From Semisulcospira habei (taxonomy: Eukaryota; Mollusca; Gastropoda; Semisulcospiridae): a stretch of 64,000 nucleotides of DNA. The notes beneath the pieces were generated by a model. It was not told the DNA's origin. It saw nothing but the letters and a program-made list of their open reading frames with translations, and did no database searches. Shown here piece by piece: positions 47,872 to 57,119 of this stretch (position 1 is the stretch's first letter; each line of letters starts with the position of its first letter). The stretch lies in NCBI GenBank assembly GCA_036245525.1, contig BTPG01000001.1, positions 180,227,812 through 180,291,811 on the forward strand. Reading direction: 5' to 3'. The translations under genes and the position numbers were made by a program.

Positions 47872-49200
47872 TCAAATCTTGTTAAAAATATTGCATGCTC
47901 GCAAGAAATTGAAGATTTTGTCCGGGGGAACATCCCGGAACAAAACCTTCAAGGAGTCTGCTGTAAAGTGTTTATATCTGGTGTCAATTAGGTCAGCACT
48001 ATACAGCAAAAAGTGTCGAACAGAAAACTGCTCATCGCAGGCAAAACACCATGGACGCTCATCCTGTTTAAGTAAGTAAGAGTGCGTAACATACGTGTGC
48101 CCGATGTGGAGCCGAGCAAGGACAGTCTCCTCACGGCGGCTGCCGCAGCGGAAAGGTAGACTGTCAGACAACTTAGGAAGAGCTTCATGAAGCTTGTTCC
48201 CTTCCTCTTTGTCCCACTCGGACTGCCACTCGCGGGTCACGTACGCGCTAATCACAGGTTTAAAATCACTATAGACAGTCTGTGTGTCAGGGACAGGGTC
48301 ACTGCGGGCACTGTTGGCAGCAGAATCTGCGATTCTGTTGCCTTCGATGCCCACATGGCCTGGGACCCAAATAAAAATGATGTCATAATATTCCTTCATC
48401 AAGTCTGCGTAAAGCTCTCTAATCTGCACCAGCAGTGGATGGTCTGTTCCCGCGCCCTGAAGGGCCTGCAGGGCAGAAAGAGAGTCAGACAGAATCAGGA
48501 AGTTCCTTTCCCGAGACTGATAGGCATGCTTGAGTGCCAGCAGAATTGCCTGCAGTTCTGCACTAAATACAGAGGAATGGTCGGGGAGACGGAGCTTAAA
48601 TGGGCGTTTAGGATGGCGAGAGGACACTGCAGTCGCAGCCACACTCCCATCCTCAGACTTGGACCCATCCGTATAAAGGCGACAATAGCCAGGAAAAATT
48701 GAAAGGAGTTCATTGAGGCTCTGTTGGTATATGGCTGGTGGAGTACAATCCTTCTTGTGGGCGGTCAAGTCCAGCAAGATGTCAGGAACTGGTAGTAGCC
48801 AGGGTGGAGTGACGTGTTGCAGAGATTCCGAAACTTTGTCCAGGTCCACTCCGGCCGCCTGCAGATGAGGTCGGACACGGAAGGAAAGTGGACGGACAGC
48901 TCCCGGATGGGCATCGTAAATCTCTGCAAACGACGGGTTAAAAACACAATCATAGGCAGATTGTCTGGATGGGCCTTCAGCTTCAGAACGTAGCTGAGCA
49001 TGAGACGGATGCGGCGGAGCCCGAGAGAAGGCTCCCCTGCCTCTGCATACAGACTAGAAACTGGAGATGTCCTGAAGGCTCCCAGACATATGCGCAGACC
49101 TTGATGGTGAATTGTGTTCAGACGCTGTAGAACAGACTTTGAAGCCGAGCCATATACCACAGAGCCATAATCCAGTTTGGACCGAACAAGGGCCCGGTAC
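47872..49200 (-). pseudogene. Jockey-type LINE: RT thumb, RNase H and C-terminus
   Basis: The RT thumb is KMYRALVRSKLDYGSVVYGS and HHQGLRICLGAFRTSPVSSL. A frameshift lies near 48850. RNase H follows with its acidic residues visible: D in RLYTDGSKSED, E in FSAELQAILLAL, D in LILSDSLSALQAL, and GHVGIEGNRIADSAA at the end of the domain. The C-terminal part (CGSRREETVLARLHIGHTYV, then CFACDEQFSVRHFL) is a conserved tail of jockey/I-type elements. It stops at 47872. Confidence 0.88.
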
Positions 49201-49630
49201 ATTTTTAGCATTAAAATAAATAACATTGTAAAGGCCGTCAGGATGATTCTGAATGCTCTGTTTGTGGACGACTTTGCTTTGTGTGCACGAAGTCGAGGAC
49301 TTGCGTCCCTTGAGAGGCGCTTGCAGCTGTGCGTTGATCGCATTCAGGGGTGGGTATCTCTCAACGGATTCAGGTTCTCGCCCTCCAAGACAGTCTGTGT
49401 GCATTTTACTAACCAGACGAAATTTTTCCCAAAACCTACCCTGAGCATTGCTGGAGTGCCAATTCAGGTGGCCGAAGAGGCAAAGTTTCTGGGGGTCATC
49501 TTTGACAAAAGATTGACCTTCTGCAACCATGTTAACTACCTTAGAACCTCTTGTCAGAAGGCCCTCGACATTCTTCGTGTCGTTGGTCGTACTGACTGGG
49601 GTGCCCTGTGGGACACCCATCTCCTGTTAA
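49200..49630 (+). pseudogene. Jockey-type LINE: inverted RT palm segment
   Basis: FSIKINNIVKAV, then LFVDDFALCARSRG (VDD catalytic motif), GWVSLNGFRFSPSKTVCVHF, EAKFLGVIFDKRL and LRTSCQKALDILRVVG. A small irregularity between INNIVKAV and the catalytic motif (RMILNA) suggests local damage. The segment is in the opposite orientation to the rest of the same element. Confidence 0.87.
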
Positions 49631-50607
49631 GGGACTAGGCTCGGAGATGAGTGAGAACGGGGTGAGGTTTGTAGACTTTTGTGCTCTAAACCGACTTGTC
49701 ATTGGAGGCAGCATCTTCCCACACAGAAGAATACACACAGCAACTTGGGTCTCACCTGACCATACAACTGAGAACCAATAGACCATATCTGCATTAGCAA
49801 GAAATTTAGAAGATCCCTTCAAGATGTTCGAGTGAGGAGGGGAGCAGATGTCGCCTCAGACCACCATCTGCTTAAGAATGAAGCTCAAGCTAAAGAAAAG
49901 CCGCACAGAGACAACAAGAAGACAGCGCTATAATGTAGGCCTCCTGAGAGAAACTGGAGTTAGAGAAGAGTTCAAACTGGTGCTGTCCAACCGGTTTCAA
50001 GCGCTACAGGAGCTAGTAAACGAAGAGGAGACGGCCACCACAGAGCAGCAGTGGAAGGCAGTTAGAGAGGCGCTGAACTCAACCTGCAAAGACACTGTAG
50101 GGTTCAGGAAACACCATCACAAGTACTGGCTGTCGGCACAAACCTTGAAGAAGATAGAAGTGAAGAAGCAGAAGAAAGCAGTTGTCAACAACAGTCGCAC
50201 GAGAGCAGCCAAAGTAAGGGCACAGGTGGAATACTGGGAAGCCAACCGCGAGGTGAAGAGGAGTATCAGGGCAGACAAGAGGGCCTACACAGACAGCCTG
50301 GCAGCAGAGATAGAAAAGGCAGCAGGCAGCGGCAACATGAAACAGCTCTACGACATTACCAGAAGATTGTCGGGCAACTATGGCCATACAGAAAGACCAG
50401 TAAAAGACAAAGAAGGCAAGCCTATTGCAGACAGAGCAGACCAACTCGACAGATGAGCCGAGTATTTTGAAGAGTTACTGAACAGACCTAGCCCACCCGA
50501 CCCCCCACACATCCAGCCGGCAGAGACCGACCTACCCATCAGCTGTGACAGACCCAGCCGGGAAGAGATCAGAAGAGCAGTGGCATTTTTGAAGAACGGC
50601 AAAGCAG
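49631..50607 (+). pseudogene. LINE copy 3: endonuclease end, linker and RT start
   Basis: It continues the endonuclease from the residue at which the nested LINE cut it. A missing A near 49780 and a 6-bp loss near 49875 alter the frame. The linker is open at 49848-50456, ending in a TGA created at 50455 (DR then stop). The RT fingers (FLKNGKA) end at 50607 where copy 3 is truncated. Confidence 0.9.
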
Positions 50608-52100
50608 AAGATAGTTTTCACAGGGCAATCTGAAGTTAAAACAAATCATCCTCAGGCAGGATTCAACTGACTAATTAACCCCCCACCGACCCACCCAAAC
50701 AAACCTGTCTGTAACAATACACAAAAAGTACAAATAAACCATGCCCACAATTAACAAAAACAATTGTTCTGATACATGACATACAAAAACCATCTCTGAA
50801 TATACACTTGAGGTTCTGGCAATGGGATCTGTACACATAACAGATTTTGTATACAGCGCATTCTTAAACTGTGCCCTTGACTAACTTTCTTACAGATTAA
50901 CAGAATATACTGACAATTCGATTGGAGACAAAATTTCCTCCTAAACATACAGGATTTGGCACAAACAACATTGGTTATGAAAAGAAAAGAATCTGATATG
51001 ACATGTCCTTATTCCCTTTTCATTCTGATACACTCCTGCTTGAAATTAATTGACTATGATAGTTCAAGGGTGGTGCCAAAATAGCTTGACGCCTGAGGCA
51101 CCAAGCTATTCTGGCACTACCCATGAACTAAAATGGTTGATCTGTCACGTAATATTAATGTAGCCTTCATAGGACAATAAGCAAATCTGACAAAATCAGC
51201 ATCAGGATGTAAAGGGTTAAAAAGAGTGTCAAATTCATAACTGGCATCAGAACAATAAAAAAAATGTAATCATGAAACCATAATTATGATAATATTAATA
51301 ATAAATGTAAATATGCAGGCAACCACGACCTGGCATATTGATTCTAGCAACACAGAATTTTAAAAAAGTATTTAAAAATTGCCTACAGTGACATATACTG
51401 AGTGTTGGAATGGCGCTTACAAAAAATAACCAACAAAACAAAAAAAATCCCAAAAATTGGCACAATAGTTAAACGAAATAGAAATACCAATTGATATGTA
51501 GTGGGTGGGGGGGGGGGGGGGGTGGTGGTGGGGTGGGGAGAGAGTAGTTAAGCAAACAAAGACAATTATCTTCATAATCATGCATGTAGCCAGTTAGCAT
51601 TTTTATGATTTGCAACTAAAAACAGGTTTGTTCTACAGTGCTTGAAAGCCCTAAACTAGCTGCCATCACTTTTCAAACATAAACACTTGTGCAACAGATG
51701 GTTACAAAACATGTGCACGTCTTATTAAAATGTTATCTGCATCAACAAAAAAAACCCGGAGGCAAGCTCAATTGCTCAGGCAGACTATACTACTACTAGT
51801 AAAAATAAACAATATGACTGACTAATAACAGTGTAGAAAACTGAATATTTGAATCAGAATGAAACCTAATATTGCGTTTGCAATGAGAATTAGTTTAATT
51901 TTTTTGACACAGACAGTTTAGTTGAAATTAATGGGCTCTGCTATGGCTGGAAAAAAAGTTAATTACCAAATTCTTAGTTGATAGACTAAAATGACATCTA
52001 TACCATATATAACCAAAGAAATTGGAGTTTTCACAAAAGCACAAAACATGCACTTCATTCTACTTAAATGTGATAATTCTGATGACAACAGATAAGGTTA
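50608..52100. other. Unassigned AT-rich sequence with one hairpin and a G run
   Basis: A G tract is at 51508-51522. No credible ORF and no recognisable element apart from the hairpin at 51061-51129. Confidence 0.5.
51061..51129. repeat. Imperfect palindrome, ~28-bp arms
   Basis: AGTTCAAGGGTGGTGCCAAA-ATAGCTTG and its mirror CCAAGCTATTCTGGCACTAC-CCATGAACT pair with four or five mismatches around a 12-base loop. It may be a small MITE or foldback element. Confidence 0.85.
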
Positions 52101-52102
52101 AC

Positions 52103-52292
52103 CCTTTGGCTGTCTGTATTGCACTTTAAGTCGCAATGATTCCTGCAGGAATCATCACAATGTCAGGCAGTACTGATAGCCAGAGGGTGAAGCAGCGTAC
52201 AGAGAACTAAAACTGTACTAATCACTGTCAGTCTGTGTCCTGCAGGAATCATCACAATGTCAGGCAGTACTGATACTGATAGCCAGATTTCG
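52103..52292. repeat. Palindromic mini-element with internal duplication
   Basis: ATGATTCCTGCAGGAATCAT (52137-52156) is a perfect 20-bp palindrome. It sits inside a larger imperfect inverted repeat: ACCCTTTGGCTGTCTGTATT against CAGTACTGATAGCCAGAGGG. CCTGCAGGAATCATCACAAT with GTCAGGCAGTACTGATA is duplicated at 52239-52276. It looks like a hairpin MITE with a partial second copy. Confidence 0.8.
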
Positions 52293-52295
52293 CGT

Positions 52296-52410
52296 ATTAG
52301 ACTGGCTGGCGACACGCATTCAATATTAAGTTTTTTTTCACAAGCAGCGCAGGCACGTCCTGAGAAAGTCTTTTTGCTGTCAGGACGTTAAGCAACGTAC
52401 AACCAATCTT
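52296..52410 (+). repeat. SINE-like fragment, second copy
   Basis: GACTGGCTGGCGACACGCAT, CAAGCAGCGCAGGCACGTCC and AGGACGTTAAGCAACGTACA match the repeat at 44566-44690. Its (AATC)n tail is reduced to ACCAATC. Confidence 0.8.
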
Positions 52411-52816
52411 TCGCGGCCAACCCCATCCGGATGCTGCTGGCGGCGAATGAGTTAAGCTATCACAGCTGATCCCCTGGTTTTTTTTTAATCAAGATTGAAA
52501 GCCGAAAATTTAATACATTGACATTTTATATAAAATATGCACACATACACGCTAGATGTTACAACAAAAATAAATAAACATACAGAAGAACCTGTTCTTG
52601 GCAATCACCATTTTTGCTAGAAGAAAGTGGCCTTAAAAATCTCATGCTCTGTCAAGAGGGGTCATGAAGGGCAAACAGGGTCGCCTGGGCTGCAGGCACC
52701 TAAATGTTGGTCTGTAAAGACAGGTGATCTGCTGTAAGGGTGGTTGCTCACAACAGTTTCTGCTGTAGACTATAAAGTTACTGCTGTAGACTATAAAGTC
52801 TATACATGCAAATATT

Positions 52817-53533
52817 TCTCTCACACTCAACACACTTGCACATGCACCAACACATGAGCAGAATTTGGAAAACTATGATAAATGTATAACAAATTTTAAT
52901 TTGTGTCACCGTCTTAGTAACTGTTTCAAAAACCAAAAAGCAAATTTAACCTGGTATACGCAATCTGACTTCCATTCCAAATTCTGTATACTGACTAAAG
53001 TTTTAGGTTAGTGCTGAAAAAGTAAGACAAGAGCAGAGGCTTTTCAGTGCAAGATACCAACATGCCAAAAAAAAGACAACTTCATTTACTCTTTAGCACC
53101 CAGCTGCTTAACAAATATTCATAAAATATAGTAGTTATAATGATTTAACACCATGCAGGTGACAGAAGCTACACCATGGCAGTATTATGTCCATTATCAC
53201 AGTTAAGAAGTACCCAACGGAGAAAGAAACACGCTTAGAAAAAACGGTACAACACAATTTATTAATATTTCGGGTAAATACCCTTTGTCAAAATAGACAA
53301 ACAAACAGAGACATTAGCCGCTACTTATCTTCATATGCAGAAGGAATGTGGCAACCTTGAGACTGCAAGCGATCTGCTTCATGGCATGCTTTGACTGCTA
53401 AAATTCGCTCGTTCTCTCACACTCAACACACTTGCACATGCACCAACACATGAGCAGAATTTGGAAAACTATGATATAAAGTTTCAGGTTAATGCTGAAA
53501 AAGTAAGACAAGAGCAGAGGCTTTTCAGTGACA
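52817..53533 (+). repeat. Local segmental duplication (two parts)
   Basis: 52817-52879 (TCTCTCACACTCAACACACT...AACTATGATA) recurs at 53413-53475. 52995-53039 (GTTAGTGCTGAAAAAGTAAG...GGCTTTTCAGTG) recurs at 53483-53529. The second copy lacks ~115 bp that separates the two blocks in the first. Confidence 0.9.
53230..53300 (-). repeat. Possible Penelope-like element scrap with hammerhead-like core
   Basis: On minus, TTGACAAAGGGTATTTACCC followed by GAAATATT has the layout of a type I hammerhead core: a CUGANGA-like box, a GGGT...ACCC stem and a GAAA box. The first box is degenerate (TTGACAA). Hammerhead motifs of this layout are known from Penelope-like elements. No RT is nearby. Confidence 0.35.
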
Positions 53534-53534
53534 C

Positions 53535-54360
53535 CAAACACACTATAGTTGTGATAAACCAGTAGTGTCGGGCAGACTGTCCGCTTTTAAACAAACAAAG
53601 TTTTGCATCACACACTTGAGCGGTAAATAAGAAAGTCATGAAAAACAAAAGGTAGTCATTTTCCCTGCTGTACTGCGCCTAGCAGGAAGCCCGCTTATCA
53701 GCTAGCCTGACAGCTGAGAGACTGGCTGAGGCAGCGCGCGCGCACGACTTGTGACCCAGTTTCTCGGCCCGCCAGGAAAAAACTAAGTGGCCACTTCTAG
53801 CGCTGGGCCAAACAGCCGTGAAATATATAGTGCAAAATACCTGCAGTGCAGGCTTTTAAGCCCTGTACAGTCTGAGACAAAATGACCAAACTGGACAAAA
53901 CTCATCAGACAGCAGCAACAAAATGTACATACAGATTCAAAATTGACAGCACCTGAACACATCCAATCCTCGAAAAACCAGCCATCGTGACCATATGAAC
54001 GGGCAGGGGGTCTTCATACTGTTACAGTGAGACAGTTAAGAGACTGGAATGTGGCGAAACAGAGTGGTATGACTGGAAAAGATGTGTTTTTGAGCTGATG
54101 TAGCACCATTAGTGCTTGCATACCCACACCCCCTTCTCTCCATGCCAGTTCACATTTGACTCTAAAGCAACTTTGCCTGGACTGCAGCTTATGATAGTAA
54201 AATAGTATTGGAAGACATTTTAACTGTAAACCACACAGTTTGCTGACATCAACATATTCCTGTATTTATGTGAAGACTGCTCTAATGAATCATGAAATGT
54301 GAACTGTCAGTCTGAAACATGTACTTACTTATTGGCACGTTTTAGCGGTGACAGAACTGG
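53535..54360. other. Unassigned sequence
   Basis: A GC-richer patch is at 53735-53780. No ORF or repeat recognised. Confidence 0.45.
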
Positions 54361-54365
54361 ATGCT

Positions 54366-55012
54366 TCACTGGTGGTTTTTTCGGGTTTGAGTCTGTTTCC
54401 AGGTAAACACGCTTGGAACGGCATCAGGTTTTAACTTTCTTTTAAGCTGTGTCCACACATAATCAGTTGGAACTGGAAGAAAATGGAGAAAACACACAAC
54501 TGTGTGCTGTGTGATCTGGCGAAGAAAAATTTCATAGTTATAAATACTACCACTCAAAGTTCAATGTTTGAATACAAACAAACAATTTAGTTAGTTTTGG
54601 ATTCGTAGAAAACATTACAGATGCAAATTGTAAAGTACATCATGATGCATTGCAGTTTGCACAGTCTGAATGTTCGTTGTTTCCATCTGTGGCTAGTTCA
54701 GTAGTTGTTTCTTGAAGACCTAAGAAAATAACAACTGGACGGCTCAAATACATTTCTAGACTTTACCCTGTCAGGAACTCAACAGCCGTCAAAGTCATTG
54801 TTCAATTCTGTTGTTTTTGTGCAATAAATAGTCATTAGTAAAACTGAGAGTAAACAACGTAGACCTACCTTGAAGTCTCGTCCTTCGTCGGGACGAATTC
54901 GGGTCAAAGAAAGTTTCATGATTTCATTATTCTGTGCCCTATTTGACATGCACACAGGAACACAGCAATGGTGTTTCGATCTACTCATCCATTTCTTCTT
55001 CTCTGTGGCCAT
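54366..55012 (-). pseudogene. THAP-domain fragment in two exons
   Basis: Exon 1 (55012-54869) starts MATEKKKWMSRSKHHCC and gives the first zinc pair (CCVPVC) and TRIRPDEGRDFK, then a GTAGGT donor. Exon 2 (54515-54366) follows a TTTTCTTCGCCAG acceptor in phase and gives HTVVCFLHF (second C..H pair), DYVWTQL and DAVPSVFTW, which is the AVPS-type end of a THAP domain. The invariant Trp between the zinc pairs appears to be Ser (MKLSLTRI). The protein ends soon after. It could be a transposase 5' remnant or a decayed host THAP gene. No DDE domain is seen nearby. Confidence 0.6.
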
Positions 55013-55290
55013 TTTGTATACTACAGATAGCCTTGACCTCGAGTCCAATATTAAACAGAGCTGGGCATGGAGTTTAGTATTTGGCATCATTTATATTTGT
55101 TTCTCTTCTTCTTTTAATTTTGTACTGTGGTAATTGTGTAAAAAGTGATAAATTAGAATCAAGAGCTGCGCTGAGCATGGATGAGACTAGGTCGCACTTT
55201 TAGTTTCGTATCCAGACTTGGAAAACTGCTTTCCCACCGAAGCCAGACAGTTGTAGACCAGGGGAAGTAACCTGTCGAAAAATTTTTGGT

Positions 55291-55412
55291 ATCTGGGAAC
55301 ATTGTTTTTTTCCCTTTATTTTCATTGCCTGAATCAGATTCAGTGAAAAAAAACTTGGGTTGGATATGAGAACATTTCAATGTTCCCAGATCCAGAGCAT
55401 GTTCCCAGATTC
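55291..55412. repeat. 14-bp inverted repeat plus a third copy
   Basis: ATCTGGGAACATTG (55291-55304) is the exact reverse complement of CAATGTTCCCAGAT (55378-55391). CATGTTCCCAGATT follows at 55399. It lies shortly before the Polinton-like genes. The role is unknown. Confidence 0.8.
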
Positions 55413-55459
55413 ACGCTCACAGGCATGCGGTTGTCCCAGATACCATGCATTTCAAGAGT

Positions 55460-55486
55460 ATATATATATATATATATATATATTGC

Positions 55487-55562
<76 letters not shown>
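55460..55562. repeat. (TA)n and (TG)n microsatellites
   Basis: TA repeats at 55460-55482 and an uninterrupted TG run at 55489-55562. Confidence 0.97.
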
Positions 55563-55565
<3 letters not shown>

Positions 55566-55916
55566 TTGTTTCAATTAGCGAAGTAGAAACTGTATGGGTT
55601 TCAAATTTTTGAGCAGGGAAAAAAATATTTGGCGTAGTTGATTTCCTCCTTTCTCATGCGGGCTTGGGACCGGCTACGGCGGAGATATGATCTGCCGGAA
55701 GTCAGACATCGCTTGTATCCCTTTTTGAAAACGCACTAGAGAGGGGAGTTGTGGGTGTTTTTCGACAATTTATATCTATCCCAAAATTCCGGGATTTTGA
55801 GACCACAAATTTCCATGCCTTTCCTCCGCCCAATTTTCTTGGTTTTCTCCTTTTTTTTTGGTAAAATAAAGGTTTCCAAAATCAATGACATTAAAATTAA
55901 TATTTTTTATTATAAA
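55563..55916. other. Probable left border region of the Polinton-like element
   Basis: No ORF of its own: the in-frame extension upstream of 55917 has no motif. The element's left terminal repeat should lie here or a little further left, but it cannot be recognised without the right end, which is outside the window. AT content rises sharply from 55860. Confidence 0.4.
55898..55911 (+). promoter_or_regulatory. Shared AT-rich 14-mer, copy 1
   Basis: TAATATTTTTTATT lies 5 bp before the ATG at 55917. The same 14-mer is found in reverse orientation at 56841-56854 and 61990-62003. It could be a promoter or leader element. Chance is possible in AT-rich gaps. Confidence 0.4.
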
Positions 55917-56444
55917 ATGAATCAAGACGAATTACTTCTTCTAAACGATATTAATGCTGTAGAAAACAAAGACTTAGACTTGAAAAAACAGCGCCTTCTT
56001 TCTGTAGTTGTGTCAGGCAAGTCAAAGACTTATCTCGGTAAACAATACATGACAGAGGATATTGAATCTCTTACCTCTGATGAACTAATCAAGCTTCATT
56101 CAAAATATGAAAACCACATCACTTCACTAATGACACGTGATTTAAGTCGATCTCTTGTATGCCTATACACAAAAGCAGTGAGTCACTTTCTACCTGTGGA
56201 TAGTGACAGCCTATCACACGACCTTGAAAGCAATCCTATTGTTTCAAGTTCAATTGGCAAATTAGCATGTGTCATGTTTTACAAGTTTGGAAATTACCTT
56301 GCACCTGTCGTAACATTGCTTGTTACCGGGAGCCATATTGATTTCTCAAAAATAAATTTTACTGCAGAAGAAAATGGACGAAAGCCAGACGACTCCACAA
56401 CCGAACCCCAGTCCAGTTTTGACACAGGTTCAAACTGTGACTAA
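55917..56444 (+). CDS. Conserved-type hypothetical protein 1 of the Polinton-like element
   Basis: 175 residues from the ATG at 55917. The longer frame begins at 55749, but the upstream 56 codons are Phe/Pro-rich without motif, and the AT-rich leader precedes 55917. A motif SGKSKTYLGKQYMTEDIESL lies near residues 35-55, then ELIKLHSKYENHI. A moderately hydrophobic stretch (FYKFGNYLAPVVTLLVTG) is near residues 128-145. The C-terminus is acidic and polar. I associate the SGKSKTYLGK type with small ORFs beside integrases of other Polinton-like elements. The function is unknown and a structural or virion-assembly role would be a guess. The 3' end overlaps the next gene by 71 bp. Confidence 0.75.
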   Translation: MNQDELLLLNDINAVENKDLDLKKQRLLSVVVSGKSKTYLGKQYMTEDIESLTSDELIKLHSKYENHITSLMTRDLSRSLVCLYTKAVSHFLPVDSDSLSHDLESNPIVSSSIGKLACVMFYKFGNYLAPVVTLLVTGSHIDFSKINFTAEENGRKPDDSTTEPQSSFDTGSNCD

Positions 56445-56841
56445 GGCTAAAAGCCCAGGTCGCGTTGAGGCAGGAAAAAAATTAGCCGAATGGAACAGAC
56501 AAAAAAAATTACAGCTTCAAGCACAAATAGAAAAGGCTCATGTGACTGACCCACCGTCAGGACTGTCACTACCATCAGGACCAACACCGACAGGACACCC
56601 TCATCAAAGTGAGAGACAAACAACTAAGTCTGACCCCCGCCCTGACCCCGAACCTCAATCAACAAAATATATAATTGCCGGATTTGTTGTCGGATTTGGT
56701 TACGTAGGTTATCAATTATACAAAAAATACAAACCACAGACTCGTACAGTGACCAGAAAATCAGACACTCCAAAAACAAAACCAGAAGTCGCCACATTAC
56801 CAATAACACCCAAAGCCGTTGACCCATTTTATATGCAGTAA
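56374..56841 (+). CDS. Small Pro-rich protein with one membrane segment
   Basis: 155 residues, starting inside gene 1 in another frame (71-bp overlap). N-terminal GRVEAGKKLAEWNRQKKLQ (residues ~29-47) is basic and helical, followed by a Pro/Ser/Thr-rich linker. TKYIIAGFVVGFGYVGYQLY (~96-115) is a likely single transmembrane helix, and the tail is basic. The layout suggests a membrane-anchored virion or accessory protein, but I know no function. It ends 36 bp before the next ATG, and the shared AT 14-mer overlaps the stop codon. Confidence 0.7.
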   Translation: MDESQTTPQPNPSPVLTQVQTVTKAKSPGRVEAGKKLAEWNRQKKLQLQAQIEKAHVTDPPSGLSLPSGPTPTGHPHQSERQTTKSDPRPDPEPQSTKYIIAGFVVGFGYVGYQLYKKYKPQTRTVTRKSDTPKTKPEVATLPITPKAVDPFYMQ

Positions 56842-56854
56842 ATAAAAAATATTA
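56841..56854 (-). promoter_or_regulatory. Shared AT-rich 14-mer, copy 2
   Basis: AATAAAAAATATTA is the exact reverse complement of the motif at 55898. Its first base is the last base of the upstream stop codon. It includes an AATAAA-like signal, so it may serve 3' end formation on the plus strand. Confidence 0.4.
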
Positions 56855-56877
56855 TTTTAATTTTTCTTGCCTAAGAA

Positions 56878-57108
56878 ATGAATGACACAAAGAACTTGAT
56901 GAACCTTGTCTATCACTCTGCCGTGATAAGTGGACTAGCAGTTGCTTATTCTATGCTAGGAAAAAGTCTACTCAAAATGAAATCAGCAGACTTGAGTAGA
57001 CTCGATTTCGAAGACAGCGCTAAGCTAATTGTAGTCGTTACAGCGTCGTTTGCGACAAAAGATTTTCTTGTCAAGCAGGGAATTATTCCCGAAAATGTTT
57101 CTATGTAA
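56878..57108 (+). CDS. Small membrane-type protein, 76 aa
   Basis: MNDTKNLMNLVYHSAVISGL is followed by a hydrophobic stretch (SAVISGLAVAYSMLG, residues ~14-28). A second one is at AKLIVVVTASFATKDFLV (~48-65). Two short helices may cross or line a membrane. It lies 36 bp after the previous gene and 11 bp before the next, with an AT-only gap (AAATAAAAATAAT). Function is unknown. The length and place beside the integrase fit the small-ORF cassette of related elements. Confidence 0.7.
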   Translation: MNDTKNLMNLVYHSAVISGLAVAYSMLGKSLLKMKSADLSRLDFEDSAKLIVVVTASFATKDFLVKQGIIPENVSM

Positions 57109-57119
57109 ATAAAAATAAT

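Larger units (their letters stand above)
47670..49630 (-). mobile_element. Jockey-type LINE insertion with inverted 5' segment
   Basis: The 3' part lies on minus (47670-~49200) and an upstream RT segment lies on plus (~49200-49630). The minus part begins MYRALVRSKLDYG. The plus part ends near DWGALWDTHLLL, which in related elements immediately precedes it. So a single RNA gave both halves and the 5' half was inverted on insertion. The 3' terminus at the left end reads AACTAACTAA on minus and has no poly-A. No target duplication is evident. The host sequence is LINE copy 3. Confidence 0.87.
46826..50607 (+). mobile_element. RTE-like LINE, copy 3, split by another LINE and 3'-truncated
   Basis: It starts CCTTGCGCTGGGACC, the same 5' end as copies 1 and 2. 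It is colinear with them to 47669, is interrupted by a jockey-type LINE (47670-49630), then resumes at GGGACTAGGCTCGG (49631) and stops at 50607 just inside the RT fingers. The RT and GTAA tail are absent, so the 3' part was lost by deletion after insertion. Confidence 0.93.

Noticed and set aside
48187..48702. 171-aa plus-strand ORF
   Set aside because: It is antisense to the RNase H domain of the jockey-type LINE.
55749..55916. N-terminal extension of the first Polinton-like gene to 55749
   Set aside because: Composition is non-coding (Phe/Pro-rich), and an AT-rich leader shared with other genes precedes the in-frame ATG at 55917.
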